Virus record (IMG/VR): IMGVR_UViG_3300018080_000493
Location: 1 to 28,002 of that record
Length of the DNA stretch: 28,002 nt
Direction: 5' to 3' (one strand)
Source: a virus
The notes below the pieces were generated by a model, which searched no databases, was not told the DNA's origin, and was given only the letters and a program-made list of their open reading frames with translations. Below are positions 14,078 through 23,866 of this stretch, piece by piece (the stretch's first letter is position 1; each line of letters opens with the position of its first letter). The translations under genes were made by a program, and so were the position numbers.

Positions 14078-14542
14078 ATGAGTGAAGAAGAAAAAAATGA
14101 AGAAGTGAAAAATAAGTTGTCAAAATTAATTATAGGAAAAAATGATACAGCATCAAGTGAAATTAAAGGATATAGGTTTACTTATCATGCTCCAACGGCA
14201 TTAGAGCAATTGGCGATTCAAGTTGAAGCAAATAATTTAAGAATTGGGGCAACTAATGCAGATTTAGATTTAAAAATATACACTACCATAATAGCAACTT
14301 TTAATGTATTATGTGATGAAATTGCTAAAGTTGAAGATAAAGAGGGACGAAATTTAAATCCAATAGAAATACAAATGTTAAAAGATGAAAAGGGGAATGC
14401 TATACGCAAAATAAAATTTTGGGAATTTGTGCAGAATATAAAAAACCCTACATTATATACAACTTTATTATTACCTCTTTATGATGACTACATTAAATTT
14501 CAAAATGAATTAGCCATAAAATATGATGATTTAAAAAACTAA
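14078..14542 (+). CDS. Tail assembly chaperone (G-like)
   Basis: 154 residues, ATG with AAGGGGGG upstream. Composition and position (between tube and tape measure) are those of the gpG-type chaperone that coats the tape measure during tail assembly: an acidic start, then a mostly helical body (ALEQLAIQVEANNLRIG, YTTIIATFNVLCDEIA). It ends LKN-TAA, with the slippery A AAA AAC in frame at the last codons. About a few percent of ribosomes are expected to shift and make the longer GT form in related phages; the rate here is unknown. Confidence 0.8.
   Translation: MSEEEKNEEVKNKLSKLIIGKNDTASSEIKGYRFTYHAPTALEQLAIQVEANNLRIGATNADLDLKIYTTIIATFNVLCDEIAKVEDKEGRNLNPIEIQMLKDEKGNAIRKIKFWEFVQNIKNPTLYTTLLLPLYDDYIKFQNELAIKYDDLKN
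14533..14539 (+). promoter_or_regulatory. Programmed -1 frameshift site (A AAA AAC)
   Basis: The heptamer A AAA AAC is in the correct phase (ttA AAA AAC TAA) at the end of the chaperone gene. A -1 slip avoids the TAA and enters the downstream frame, which has no stop until 14841. No clear stimulatory stem-loop is seen directly after it. Frameshifting at this position is a well-known conserved trait of tail chaperone genes. Confidence 0.85.
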
Positions 14543-14562
14543 TACGCGCAGACAAGGATAGA

Positions 14563-14841
14563 ATGCAATATTTTTATAATTGTTGGAAACTTTGGGGATT
14601 TCCTTGGACTGCGCAAGAGATGACATACTATCACTATCACTTGTTGATTGCTTTAGAAGAATTATCTAAAGAAGATTTTGCTAATTTACCTCCTGAAAAA
14701 GAATGGATAGAAAATTATAAAAAACGCAGAGAAGAAAGATTAAGGCAAAGACAAACAAACGAGGAACAAGAAAAAGAACGAATTAAAGAAGTTCAAGATC
14801 AAATTAAAAAACAAATAATTGATCAAAGGGAAAAAAAATAA
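14563..14841 (+). CDS. Tail chaperone extension (T part of the G-T frameshift product)
   Basis: 92 residues if read from ATG 14563, but no good ribosome binding site precedes it, and the frame is open from the slippery site. The likely product is the 254-residue fusion of the upstream chaperone with this segment. It contains CWKLWGFPWTAQEM, an aromatic cluster, and YYHYHLLIALEELSKEDF, then a highly charged coiled-coil tail. In related phages the T domain recruits the tube subunits to the tape measure-chaperone complex. The stop is followed 3 bases later by the tape measure start. Confidence 0.78.
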   Translation: MQYFYNCWKLWGFPWTAQEMTYYHYHLLIALEELSKEDFANLPPEKEWIENYKKRREERLRQRQTNEEQEKERIKEVQDQIKKQIIDQREKK

Positions 14842-14844
14842 ATA

Positions 14845-16821
14845 ATGCCAGATAATTTACAAACAGACATTTATGCATATTTTACAGGACAATATCAAAG
14901 ATTAAGAGATACAGAAAAACAAATGTTAAATCTTAATCAAGCATATGATGATCAAGAAAATACAGCTGATAAAGCAAGAAAAAAAATAGAAGAATTAGAT
15001 GATAGATTAAATAAAATGCTTGGATCATTAGATAAGTTTAGTACAGGATTAGGTTCATTAGTTAAAATGTTAGCTTTTGGGGGAACTGGAGCTGCTACTT
15101 TAGTTCAATCATTAAGTCAAGGAAATATGCTTGGAGCTCTTTCTGGTGCTTTAAATATTGGTATGGGGTTTGGGGATGCAAGAAGAGGATTGTTAGAAGG
15201 ATCAAAAGCTGCAGGTCCTGGAATGTGGGGAAATGTTTTAAAATTTGCCGCTAATCCAATGGTGATGGCAGCAGTCGCCGCTGGGGGAGCAGAATTGGCC
15301 TTGTTAGGAATGGGAGTAAGTAAAATATCTCAACAATGGGAAGGTGCTTTTTCTACATATAGAACTGCCGCACAAACAGCTAGATTACAAAGAAGAGGTG
15401 TTTCAGCTGGATTTGGAGGATTTGGAGAGGCAGCAGCAGCAGGACTTGTTGGAGTAGAAGAAGCAGCGGCGACAGGGTTAAGATATGCAATGGCTGGAGG
15501 AACTGGAGATGCAGCTACAGCATCTAGATTATTTTTACAAACTCAATTAAAATTTGGGTTTAGCGCTGATGCTTTAGCGCAGGCTGCTGGAGATTTAATG
15601 CATTGGGCTCCCAAGGGTACATTGGATGATACTTTTAAACAAATAGGACAAGCGGCTTTAGATGTTGGGGGAAGACAATTTTTACCTCAATTTTATACCG
15701 CATCCGGTATAATGGCCAAAACATTAACTTATGCTGGTGGGGAAACTCGTAGAAATTTAGCGGGTACAGAATTTTTAGAATTTTTTAAGCAAGCTTATAG
15801 AGTTGGATATCAACCTAATGTTGCAGCACAAATGGCATCTGGAGCTCTTGCCGGTATGTCAGGGGCTTTTCAAAGCCCAGCTTCATTAGCGTTTTTAAGC
15901 TATGGGCTTGGATTAAGTCCATTTGAAATGCAATTTCCAACAGGACAAAGTTTTAATACGGTTTTTAATGCTTTATCTAATAGAAAAAATTTATCTTCTT
16001 TAGGGATAAGAGGCCCTATGCAATTAGCACAAGTGTTAAATCAAGTCCCCGGTTTTCAGGGAACAGGAAATATGTGGGCAAAAATGATTTTTCCAGAAGC
16101 ATTTAATGCTGGAGAAACTACAGAGAAACAAAAAGAAGAATTTAGAAAAACATTAGAAACTGCTGGACAACACGAATCAGTTCAAAGAGCTAAAATAGAA
16201 GAAAATACTAGACAAATGGCAGAAACTTTAAAAAGTGGGGGGCCCGTTATTTCTGCTTTAACCGCCATAGATAAATCAATACATGCACTTACCGTTGGAC
16301 AATTAAGTTGGCTTATGGAGAAATCTGGTGTTGGTAAAGCAATTTTAGGTCCAAGATTAGTTGAATCAGGGTATGGAGTTGAAGATTTAACATCACTAGG
16401 ATTTTCTGAAAATGAGGCTATTGAGGCAGTATATAAGGGAAGAAAACTTGGTGCAACTCCATATAAAGGAATTTCTTTTGGTACAACTATTGGACCAAAA
16501 AGTTTTACTTCAGTTGGGCTTGGGATTCCAGGAATAGCAGTATATGGAGCAAAGGGAGTGGTGGATTATGCAGAAATGAATAGAAGAATAAACCAAGATG
16601 AATTGGAGAAAAAAAGAAAAGAAGTAAAGGAAGAGACAAAACCAACAACTCAGAAAGAAACAACCTCAGTTATAACTATAAATAATAAATTTATCTCAGA
16701 CGGAACAGAATCCTATATTTTAACAGAGAAAGCAAATAATGATTGGACGGGACCTCTTCAATTAACTAAAATTTGGAATGTTCCTCTTGGTATTGCTGCT
16801 GGACTTAGGGGACAAAACTAA
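14845..16821 (+). CDS. Tail tape measure protein
   Basis: 658 residues, short for a tape measure, implying a modest tail. The N-terminus (1-70) is a coiled coil (QRLRDTEKQMLNLNQAYDDQ, EELDDRLNKML). Then comes a long Ala/Gly-rich, hydrophobic-helical region (about 70-260, with FAANPMVMAAVAAGGAELAL) typical of the membrane-active part of tape measures. The C-terminal third (about 560-658) is Lys/Glu-rich coiled coil plus a beta-like end. Position directly after the chaperones is decisive. No lysozyme or peptidase motif seen. Confidence 0.85.
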   Translation: MPDNLQTDIYAYFTGQYQRLRDTEKQMLNLNQAYDDQENTADKARKKIEELDDRLNKMLGSLDKFSTGLGSLVKMLAFGGTGAATLVQSLSQGNMLGALSGALNIGMGFGDARRGLLEGSKAAGPGMWGNVLKFAANPMVMAAVAAGGAELALLGMGVSKISQQWEGAFSTYRTAAQTARLQRRGVSAGFGGFGEAAAAGLVGVEEAAATGLRYAMAGGTGDAATASRLFLQTQLKFGFSADALAQAAGDLMHWAPKGTLDDTFKQIGQAALDVGGRQFLPQFYTASGIMAKTLTYAGGETRRNLAGTEFLEFFKQAYRVGYQPNVAAQMASGALAGMSGAFQSPASLAFLSYGLGLSPFEMQFPTGQSFNTVFNALSNRKNLSSLGIRGPMQLAQVLNQVPGFQGTGNMWAKMIFPEAFNAGETTEKQKEEFRKTLETAGQHESVQRAKIEENTRQMAETLKSGGPVISALTAIDKSIHALTVGQLSWLMEKSGVGKAILGPRLVESGYGVEDLTSLGFSENEAIEAVYKGRKLGATPYKGISFGTTIGPKSFTSVGLGIPGIAVYGAKGVVDYAEMNRRINQDELEKKRKEVKEETKPTTQKETTSVITINNKFISDGTESYILTEKANNDWTGPLQLTKIWNVPLGIAAGLRGQN

Positions 16822-16823
16822 TA

Positions 16824-18854
16824 ATGACTAGTAGATATCCGCAATATTTTATAAGAATATTCCCATATATATTAAAAGAAGATAAAAATGATGGTACGGT
16901 TCCGATACAGCATGAAATAAATCCATCTAATGTTATTTCTATAAAAACAGATAAAAGTATTTATTCCGCATCTGGAACATGGTCCATAGAATTAGATTAT
17001 AAATATGGGGATTTATATAAACATGGAGATTTAAAACAAGATAGTTGGTTTAGCAAAATTTATCCTATGGATTATGTTGAAATATATATGAGAGATGATG
17101 TATTGAGGAAAAAAGATGGTTCTATTATAAGAACTGAAGATGATTCAACAAGCATTCCAGCCCCTATTGGAATTTATGGGATGAAAACTATAAAGGAAAA
17201 TTTAAAAGATCATAGTAATGATAATTTAAAATGGTTAGGCAATTTTAATCAAACTATTTTAAAAATTGGAAATAAAATAATTGCCGTAGAGAATCCATCT
17301 TTTTATTCTGGAATGATTAATAGTGGAGAAGCAGAAATAATATATGAAAGAAATTCTCCCCTTCCAATTCAATATAAAGCTATAAACCCTGATTTAGTTT
17401 TATGTGGATTTGTAGATAAAATTAGAAATAATTTTCAAGTATCTGAATCTGGAACAAATAATAGGTTAATAATAAATGGAAGATGTGTAGCTAAATTTTT
17501 ACAAGTACATCAAATATGGTTTAACATTCTTAATCCAAGAATGGTAACTTTACAACAAACTTTAGCAAAATGTGTAGCTTTTCAAAAAGCTGCTGATGTA
17601 ATCGAATCAATTCTTTTTGTTGGATTAGAAGTTTTTTTGAATAATTATAATGCAACTCAAGTAAATGCAGAAGATGTAAAGGAAGGAGCTCGATATTTAG
17701 AAACAATAACAGGAGAATTAGTAATGTTTGAAAAGCAAAGTTTAAAGCAAGGGAAAGTTGTTTCGGTAATTAGGGATATTTTAAACACATTTGCGAGATA
17801 TATTTATTATAGTATTGCTGAAAGATCAACGAGTAAGTATTGGTCAAGATTAGAAGATCGTTCTTCTAATAGATTAAGAGCTGTTGCTCCATTTAATGAA
17901 GGAAATATTTGGTCTATTTTGCAAAAACAAGTTGCCCCTGAACAGAATGAATTATGGGTAGATGAAGCTGGAAATTTAGTATTTAGAAAAATGATAGATG
18001 CTTGGACGCAACCGGAAAATTATGTTAAGGAAAATGTTGGAAGATTAGCTTGGGATGGATTAAGCTTAGCTCAAGGATCAGTTATTACTCAAAGTTTATC
18101 CGGGGCACAAGTTACTCAAGGAGATAAAGTAAGATTAACAGATTTAAGAACTGATGTTTCTAGGCCTAATGATAGGCCTTGGGCATATATTTCTGGAGAA
18201 GATATTATATCTTGGAATTTAGAAAGATCAGATGATAGCTTAAAAACTTTAATTACCGTACACTCAGTAACTAATTTATTATATGGAAGTGGGACTTTAA
18301 GCAGCATGGCAGGGCAAGCACCTTTATGTAAAGAGGTTAGAGACTTTATAGTGAATAGTCTTAACGCAACTACTACGGAACAAGCACAAATTAATGATTT
18401 TCAAAATAGGACAATTAAAAATATTGAAGGTATAGATATTTTAACTGAACAAGGGATAAATGATTTTTGGAAAAGATATGGGCTTAGAGTTTTAACCGCA
18501 GTTGATCAATATAGTGATACTTTACCTGATTTTATAAATGCGGCTTTTACTTTATTAGAAAAATATGCTAATTTTTGGTGGAATGGAACAATAACAGTGA
18601 GAGGGAGTGCACAATATAGGCTAGGAACAATGCTTAGAGTTCATTTAGGGCAAGATGAAGAATCAGATAATTATAAGGATTTAATTTTTTATATTTATGG
18701 AGTTTCTCATAATTTTGCTTGGGGGGAGGGATGGACGACTACGTTAAAAGTTTGTAGGGGATCTAAGGTTGGAACATTATCAGACCATAGAGTTGAAATA
18801 GATATTTCTACTTCATCTAGGGATAAAACACTGGGAGAAATAGGGGAAAATTAA
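16824..18854 (+). CDS. Baseplate hub protein (gp27/gpD-like)
   Basis: 676 residues. The N-terminal part pairs a tube-like domain with PMDYVEIYMRD, where hub proteins carry the first tube-like barrel. LVLCGFVDKIRNNFQVSESG and RLIINGRCVAKFL are typical hub motifs, matching T4 gp27/P2 gpD and Bacillus XkdQ patterns. The C-terminal part has GTMLRVHLGQDEESDNYKDL and FYIYGVSHNFAWGEGWTTTL, the second barrel seen in hub proteins. It is directly followed by the spike, with which hubs assemble. It starts 2 bases after the tape measure stop. Confidence 0.75.
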   Translation: MTSRYPQYFIRIFPYILKEDKNDGTVPIQHEINPSNVISIKTDKSIYSASGTWSIELDYKYGDLYKHGDLKQDSWFSKIYPMDYVEIYMRDDVLRKKDGSIIRTEDDSTSIPAPIGIYGMKTIKENLKDHSNDNLKWLGNFNQTILKIGNKIIAVENPSFYSGMINSGEAEIIYERNSPLPIQYKAINPDLVLCGFVDKIRNNFQVSESGTNNRLIINGRCVAKFLQVHQIWFNILNPRMVTLQQTLAKCVAFQKAADVIESILFVGLEVFLNNYNATQVNAEDVKEGARYLETITGELVMFEKQSLKQGKVVSVIRDILNTFARYIYYSIAERSTSKYWSRLEDRSSNRLRAVAPFNEGNIWSILQKQVAPEQNELWVDEAGNLVFRKMIDAWTQPENYVKENVGRLAWDGLSLAQGSVITQSLSGAQVTQGDKVRLTDLRTDVSRPNDRPWAYISGEDIISWNLERSDDSLKTLITVHSVTNLLYGSGTLSSMAGQAPLCKEVRDFIVNSLNATTTEQAQINDFQNRTIKNIEGIDILTEQGINDFWKRYGLRVLTAVDQYSDTLPDFINAAFTLLEKYANFWWNGTITVRGSAQYRLGTMLRVHLGQDEESDNYKDLIFYIYGVSHNFAWGEGWTTTLKVCRGSKVGTLSDHRVEIDISTSSRDKTLGEIGEN

Positions 18855-19622
18855 ATGTCTAATCCATTCTTATTTACGGCTCAAGTAAAAAAAGTTAATT
18901 ATAAAAAAGAAGTATGGAATCAAGATGATGCGGATGTTGAACGTTATTATAATATAGCACATAGTGTTGATGTTTTACCTATTGCTGGAAAATCTTTCAT
19001 AAATGGAGTCCCAGTTTTAAGAACTAGTAGAACAGAATTTAATCCCCCAAGAGAAGGTGATATAGTTGTTTGTGCTTATATTGAAGGGGTTGATATTTGG
19101 CCTGTTTGTTTAGGAGTGCTTCCAACTCCAATACAAGATGAATCACTTCCTACGGCGGCAATAGATTCTAGAGATGGAAAAAATATAACATATTATCCTT
19201 ATGATTATGTGATTCAACACCAAACTGGATCATATATAAGAATAAGAAATTTAGAAAAACCTGGAACTCCAGATGAATGGGGAGTAACGACTGCTCCAAC
19301 AAGCAATAGGTCTCAAATAACAATACATAATGAGCTTAATAATGGTAGTGAAGATTCTATAGTATTCAATGAATCATCAGCTGGAGAATCTACTTTAACT
19401 ATTTCACATAATACTGGTACAGAAGTCGAAATTGATACAAGTGGAAATGTTACAATAAATGCTGGATCTAATAATGTTACGATAACTGGGGGAACAATTA
19501 ATATTAATGGGGGGACTGTGAATTTGAATTCTAATGGATCCGGAGTTGTTACCCAAATGTGTGCATGTCCGGTAACAGGAATACATACACAATCTTCTTC
19601 TACAATAAAGGCAGCATTATAA
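18855..19622 (+). CDS. Baseplate central spike protein (gpV/gp5-like)
   Basis: 255 residues; starts right at the previous stop. An N-terminal OB-like beta domain (about 1-95, with REGDIVVCAYIEGVDIWPVC, as in gpV-type spikes) is followed by a beta-helix of repeating Ser/Asn/Thr strands (NVTINAGSNNVTITGGTINI). The C-terminal tip has C236AC238PVTGIH244, a metal-binding-like CxC...H motif of the kind found at the end of many gpV-type spikes, then SSSTIKAAL. The spike punctures the outer barrier during contraction. Stop TAA overlaps the next ATG (TAATG). Confidence 0.82.
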   Translation: MSNPFLFTAQVKKVNYKKEVWNQDDADVERYYNIAHSVDVLPIAGKSFINGVPVLRTSRTEFNPPREGDIVVCAYIEGVDIWPVCLGVLPTPIQDESLPTAAIDSRDGKNITYYPYDYVIQHQTGSYIRIRNLEKPGTPDEWGVTTAPTSNRSQITIHNELNNGSEDSIVFNESSAGESTLTISHNTGTEVEIDTSGNVTINAGSNNVTITGGTININGGTVNLNSNGSGVVTQMCACPVTGIHTQSSSTIKAAL

Positions 19623-20650
19623 TGGATGGATCAACTTTAGCGGAAAATTTAATAGATAGGATAAATGCAGTTACTTCAGGAACTGATTATAGTAATTTTC
19701 AAAGAAATACTATGACGGCTTTTGCCGACAATATTATTGATGCTGCAAGCAACAATTCAATTGTTTCAGGTACTTTAACTGTGACTGGGGATACAAAAGC
19801 TTTAGGAAAATTAATAGTAGGAACGGATTCAAATCCAATTTTTGGAGCTTTTAAGGTATATGGTACAGCTGAATCCTCTACTAGCCCAACTATTGAGATT
19901 ATGGTTGATACAGATAATTATCCTATATTACAGCATATAAATTATGCTCATGATAATATAGGACTTGCATTTGATGCCTATTGGGATGGCAGTGACTGGA
20001 AAAGTTCAGATATTGGAAGTAATTTTACATGGTATAAATATCAAGATAAACTATCTTGCTGGTATAAAGCTGGAATTACTCCTGGAGATACAATTTCCCC
20101 TTGGGGAAAAGCTCTTTCTATAAATAAATTAGGAAATCTTGAAATATCAGGTACAACTTTTGCACATCAAGTAGAAAGCACTCAGGTTGAATCAAGATCT
20201 TTTAAGATCGGGGCAAACACGCTTGGCTCAGCAGAGTGGTCAGCATTAGATGGGGTAGATGATTCGTGGACTTCTTTTACTCCATTATGGGATGGGATAA
20301 CTGAGGGAAATGCTACAAATAATGGATATTATAAGCAAATAGGAAAAACAACATTTATCTATGCTGCAATAAAGTTGGGAAGCACCTCTTCAGTTACAGG
20401 AGCTGTTACTTTAACATTACCTGTTTCAATAAGTAGTAATTATAAAGTGGGAACTTCTATAGGAATGGTGAGATTTAATGATGAAGATTCCGGAGTTTCT
20501 TATAACGCCCGATTAAGAGCTGATGGGTCAATAAGGGTATATGTAGCTAACGCAACTTATCTTACAGATACCGCTCTTTCTTCAACAGTTCCTATTACAT
20601 GGGCGCAAGATGATGTAATAGTATTAACAGCAACTTATGAGGCGGATTAA
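19622..20650 (+). CDS. Putative receptor-binding or fibre-tip protein
   Basis: 342 residues from ATG 19622, which overlaps the spike stop; a longer in-frame start lies inside the spike gene and is not preferred. An N-terminal helix (about 1-45) precedes beta-rich stretches with TLTVTGDTKALGKLIVGTD. The C-terminal 110 residues (WTSFTPLWDGITEGNATNNG, YYKQIGKTTFIYAAIKL) form a beta-sandwich with the NG-YYKQIGK signature that is common in the carbohydrate-binding ends of phage fibre and baseplate proteins. Unusual position between spike and wedge genes. Role inferred. Confidence 0.6.
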   Translation: MDGSTLAENLIDRINAVTSGTDYSNFQRNTMTAFADNIIDAASNNSIVSGTLTVTGDTKALGKLIVGTDSNPIFGAFKVYGTAESSTSPTIEIMVDTDNYPILQHINYAHDNIGLAFDAYWDGSDWKSSDIGSNFTWYKYQDKLSCWYKAGITPGDTISPWGKALSINKLGNLEISGTTFAHQVESTQVESRSFKIGANTLGSAEWSALDGVDDSWTSFTPLWDGITEGNATNNGYYKQIGKTTFIYAAIKLGSTSSVTGAVTLTLPVSISSNYKVGTSIGMVRFNDEDSGVSYNARLRADGSIRVYVANATYLTDTALSSTVPITWAQDDVIVLTATYEAD

Positions 20651-20679
20651 AAATAAATTAAAATTATTGGAAAAAATAA

Positions 20680-21351
20680 ATGGCAATTTTTAAATCAGCA
20701 GCTCCACACATGGAGCTTATGTATATAGAAAAACCAAACGGTACTGAAGATTCTAATAAGTGGAGTTATCATAGAATTAATTTTGGAGATGTAGCTGAAA
20801 GATTTTCAGCTATGGGATATGGATTTGGTATACAAAGAATAGATTTTAACAGAGGAACTAGGAAAACTATTCAACAAACAAGGGGTATAGAAAAATCTGA
20901 TGGGACAATTAAACAAGGAAGTAATTTTTATGAAGACATATGGTACACTTCTCCCCCAAAATTAGTTTTAGGGGGAATCGTAGAAATGCCAGCTGCTAGA
21001 GATATTTATGTTGCTTATTGGGATGAAACTAATGTAAATGGAAAAAAACAAAATATGACTTTTTTACAAATAATTGAACAAATATTTCTTTATAATAATA
21101 TTCCTAGTAAATCAAGATATGGAGATGAATTAAAATTTAATGATTTTATGAGGAAGCAATATTACAATGTATCTATAAAAGATTTTAATACAACAGCCTC
21201 TGTAGAGAGACAAAATTTATTAGAATTTAATATTAACATGGAAGTATTATATGAAGTTCCTCTGGGAATAATGCAAAATATAACAACAACAGATCAAGTT
21301 ATTAGTTCTCTTCAAGGAACTTTAAGTGATCTTTTACCATTTAATAGGTGA
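20680..21351 (+). CDS. Baseplate protein of unknown function
   Basis: 223 residues. No certain family. It has a YGFGIQRIDFNRGTRKTIQQ segment with polar repeats and LLEFNINMEVLYEVPLGIM at the end; some baseplate proteins that join hub and wedge look like this. The gene is between the putative receptor-binding gene and gp25, with only short gaps. There is no signal peptide. Likely a structural component of the baseplate, judging by neighbours only. Confidence 0.5.
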   Translation: MAIFKSAAPHMELMYIEKPNGTEDSNKWSYHRINFGDVAERFSAMGYGFGIQRIDFNRGTRKTIQQTRGIEKSDGTIKQGSNFYEDIWYTSPPKLVLGGIVEMPAARDIYVAYWDETNVNGKKQNMTFLQIIEQIFLYNNIPSKSRYGDELKFNDFMRKQYYNVSIKDFNTTASVERQNLLEFNINMEVLYEVPLGIMQNITTTDQVISSLQGTLSDLLPFNR

Positions 21352-21360
21352 AAATAAAAA

Positions 21361-22047
21361 ATGCCAAAACCGATAGATACTACAATATGGGGTTCTGATG
21401 TTAGATTGTATAATTCAGATTTAAAAGTATCTTCAGAGGGAGATTTAGATTTAGTTACTGGATTAGATAATTTATGTCAAGCTATAAGAATTAGATTAAC
21501 GAGTGAAAAAGGATATTTAATATCTGATCAAAATTTTGGGGTAGATGCAAACTATTATATTGGAAGGAAAAATACAGTTGAAAAACAAGAAATGTTAAAG
21601 TTAGCGATTATAGAGGAGTTATCTAAAGAGGCAAGGGTTGCATCAATAAATGATGTTGTAATTGTACAAAATTCTAGTAATCCTGATACACTAAATGTAA
21701 CTATTAATATTACCCCAATTAATAGTCAAAGCCCTATCACATTAAACTTGATATATCCTTGGTATTCTACAGGATCCATACAGCAAGTGGTTGATGAATC
21801 TGCTACTTCTACAACTAAAAAATTAGTAGAGGTAGATTATGATATACATTCCATTGTTGGGGTATATACTTCTTCGGGGTCTCATAAATCATTATCAACA
21901 TTGGGGCAAATTGTTTCTGGCACTAATTATTATGAGCCAAGTGGATCATTTAGTGGAAGAAAAATAACCTTAAGTAAATCTTTACCAAATGAATTTACAA
22001 CCGTGTATGTGACTTATAATCGTTATATGAATGAACAGAAGATTTAA
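21361..22047 (+). CDS. Baseplate wedge protein, gp25/GPW-like, with C-terminal beta module
   Basis: 228 residues. The first 125 residues match the T4 gp25/P2 gpW wedge pattern: GDLDLVTGLDNLCQAIRIRL, ISDQNFGVDANYYIG, then ASINDVVIVQNSS and TLNVTINITPI. This protein starts the wedge and initiates sheath assembly in other myophages. It then carries a C-terminal extension (155-223) with GVYTSSGS, GTNYYEPSGSF and SKSLPNEFTTVYVTYNRY, one copy of a module repeated in the next two genes. The extension is not part of normal gp25. Confidence 0.8.
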   Translation: MPKPIDTTIWGSDVRLYNSDLKVSSEGDLDLVTGLDNLCQAIRIRLTSEKGYLISDQNFGVDANYYIGRKNTVEKQEMLKLAIIEELSKEARVASINDVVIVQNSSNPDTLNVTINITPINSQSPITLNLIYPWYSTGSIQQVVDESATSTTKKLVEVDYDIHSIVGVYTSSGSHKSLSTLGQIVSGTNYYEPSGSFSGRKITLSKSLPNEFTTVYVTYNRYMNEQKI

Positions 22048-22091
22048 AACTATGAGAAATATTTTGAACAAAAAATACAAAGGAGCTAAAA

Positions 22092-23843
22092 ATGGCAGTT
22101 GTAAAGAGAACTAGGCAGACGATTTTTGATAATATGAAGAGCTATCTTCAAACATTATCTAGTAATCAATTAACTGATTATAACCCTGGATCAGTTTTAA
22201 CAACTATTTTAGATGCTATTGCTGCTGAATTAGAAAATGTTTATAATGAAAATTATGAAGTTTATGAAGCAAATTATGTAACAACAGCAGAAGGAAGTGA
22301 TTTAGATAATAAGGCTTCAGATTTTGGCATAACTAGAAATGAAGCTACTTATTCTACGGGATATATTACTTTTGGGAGAACTACTGTTTCAAGTTCAAGC
22401 TTTACTATTCCCATTGGAACAGTAGTATCCACAGCGGCTACATCAACAACTGCTTCGATAGATTTTGAAACAACGGCTGCTTCAGTTTTAACTGCAGGAA
22501 GTTTAACAGTGAGAATTCCTGCCAAATGTAGAACAGCGGGAATTTTAGGGAATGTAGAAGAAGGAGCCGTTACAATAATGGCTTCTTCTCCAACAGGAAT
22601 AGAATATGCCACAAATCCTTCTTCATTTACTGGGGGGAATGATGAAGAAACTGATGAAGAATTGCGGGATAGAATTCCAGATTATTTAAATTCTTTAGCA
22701 AGAGGCACAAAAGATGCTGTAGAAGCGGCAGCTAAAGATGTTTCTGGAGTTGTTACAGCAAATGTTTCTGAAAATGATCCAACAGCGGGATATATCACTG
22801 TTAGGATAGGGGATAGCTCAGGCACTGCTAATGCGGCATTATTACAAGAAGTTCAAACTCAAATAGATTTATATAAGCCAATTGGGGTTATTGCTGAAGC
22901 AGTTGCGGCAATTCCACATTATATAGATATTTCGTGTTATTTTTATCCTTCTACTGGGTATTCTTTTTCTGAAGTATCATTAGATATTCAAGATGCGGTA
23001 AGGAATTTTTTAAATAATAAAATTTCTGGAGATGATGTATATCGATCAGAAATAATTGACGTTATTGCGGAAGTTGATGGAGTTGAAAAAATAGATACAA
23101 GCACAGGCACGTTAGAAGAAGATGAAAGCGCTACTTGTGAAATAACAAGAATACAAAGTGAATCATCTTTAATGACAGATAAAACCCATGTTGATGTAGA
23201 TAATGCCGTATATAATGTAGTTGGGGTTTATCTTTCTAGTGATACAAGCAGAGCAACAAATTATTACTCTAGTCATAATAATGAAAAAACTATTACAACT
23301 GATGCAGTTCCAATTGAAAATGAATCACACCTATCAGATAGCACTGTACAAATTACAACTGATTATACTATAAATGATGTAATTGGAGTGTATACAAATA
23401 CAAATAAAACAGGATTAAATTATTATTTACCTAGCGGAAGTGCAAATGGGACTACAATTGTTTTAGGCACCCCTCTTAATTCTGCAGGAACTCAAGTGTA
23501 TGTAACATATGAAGAAAGTGGAATAGGATCTCACACAAACACAGCTGTTACAGTTGATTATTATAAACAATATGTTACAGTTGATAATAATGTAACTGAT
23601 GTTAAAGGGGTATATGCGGCATCTGATACAGATAAAGCTAGTACTAATTATTATATAAATGGAAGTTATTCTAATGCAGTAATAACTTTAGGGCATACTT
23701 TAAATACACAGGATGCACAAGTAATTGTAGATTATTATCATGGAAGTAGTTGTTTGGGGTTAAAACCTTATTATGACACTTCTGTGTCAACAACAAGAGT
23801 TGCTAGACTGGGATCAATAACAATAAATAAATTATCTTCTTGA
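22092..23843 (+). CDS. Baseplate wedge protein, gpJ/gp6-like, with two to three C-terminal modules
   Basis: 583 residues. The first 340 match the gpJ-type wedge: NPGSVLTTILDAIAAELENV, YVTTAEGSDLDNKASDFGI, TGGNDEETDEELRDRI, then YINGSY-like C-terminal repeats. Good start: AAAGGAGC before ATG 22092. After about 360 are module copies: a degenerate one (about 364-395: VGVYLSS-x-TSRATNYYSS), a full one (about 418-474: GVYTNTNKTGLNYY, LNSAGTQVYVTY) and another (about 494-551: GVYAASDTDKASTNYY, AQVIVDYYHG). The extension is unusual for a wedge protein and may add external decoration. Confidence 0.8.
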   Translation: MAVVKRTRQTIFDNMKSYLQTLSSNQLTDYNPGSVLTTILDAIAAELENVYNENYEVYEANYVTTAEGSDLDNKASDFGITRNEATYSTGYITFGRTTVSSSSFTIPIGTVVSTAATSTTASIDFETTAASVLTAGSLTVRIPAKCRTAGILGNVEEGAVTIMASSPTGIEYATNPSSFTGGNDEETDEELRDRIPDYLNSLARGTKDAVEAAAKDVSGVVTANVSENDPTAGYITVRIGDSSGTANAALLQEVQTQIDLYKPIGVIAEAVAAIPHYIDISCYFYPSTGYSFSEVSLDIQDAVRNFLNNKISGDDVYRSEIIDVIAEVDGVEKIDTSTGTLEEDESATCEITRIQSESSLMTDKTHVDVDNAVYNVVGVYLSSDTSRATNYYSSHNNEKTITTDAVPIENESHLSDSTVQITTDYTINDVIGVYTNTNKTGLNYYLPSGSANGTTIVLGTPLNSAGTQVYVTYEESGIGSHTNTAVTVDYYKQYVTVDNNVTDVKGVYAASDTDKASTNYYINGSYSNAVITLGHTLNTQDAQVIVDYYHGSSCLGLKPYYDTSVSTTRVARLGSITINKLSS

Positions 23844-23866
23844 TAAGGAATATTTGATTTTTTAAT

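Noticed and set aside
19559-19621. Longer start for the receptor-binding-like gene
   Set aside because: It lies wholly inside the spike gene; ATG 19622 overlaps the spike stop in the usual coupled way.
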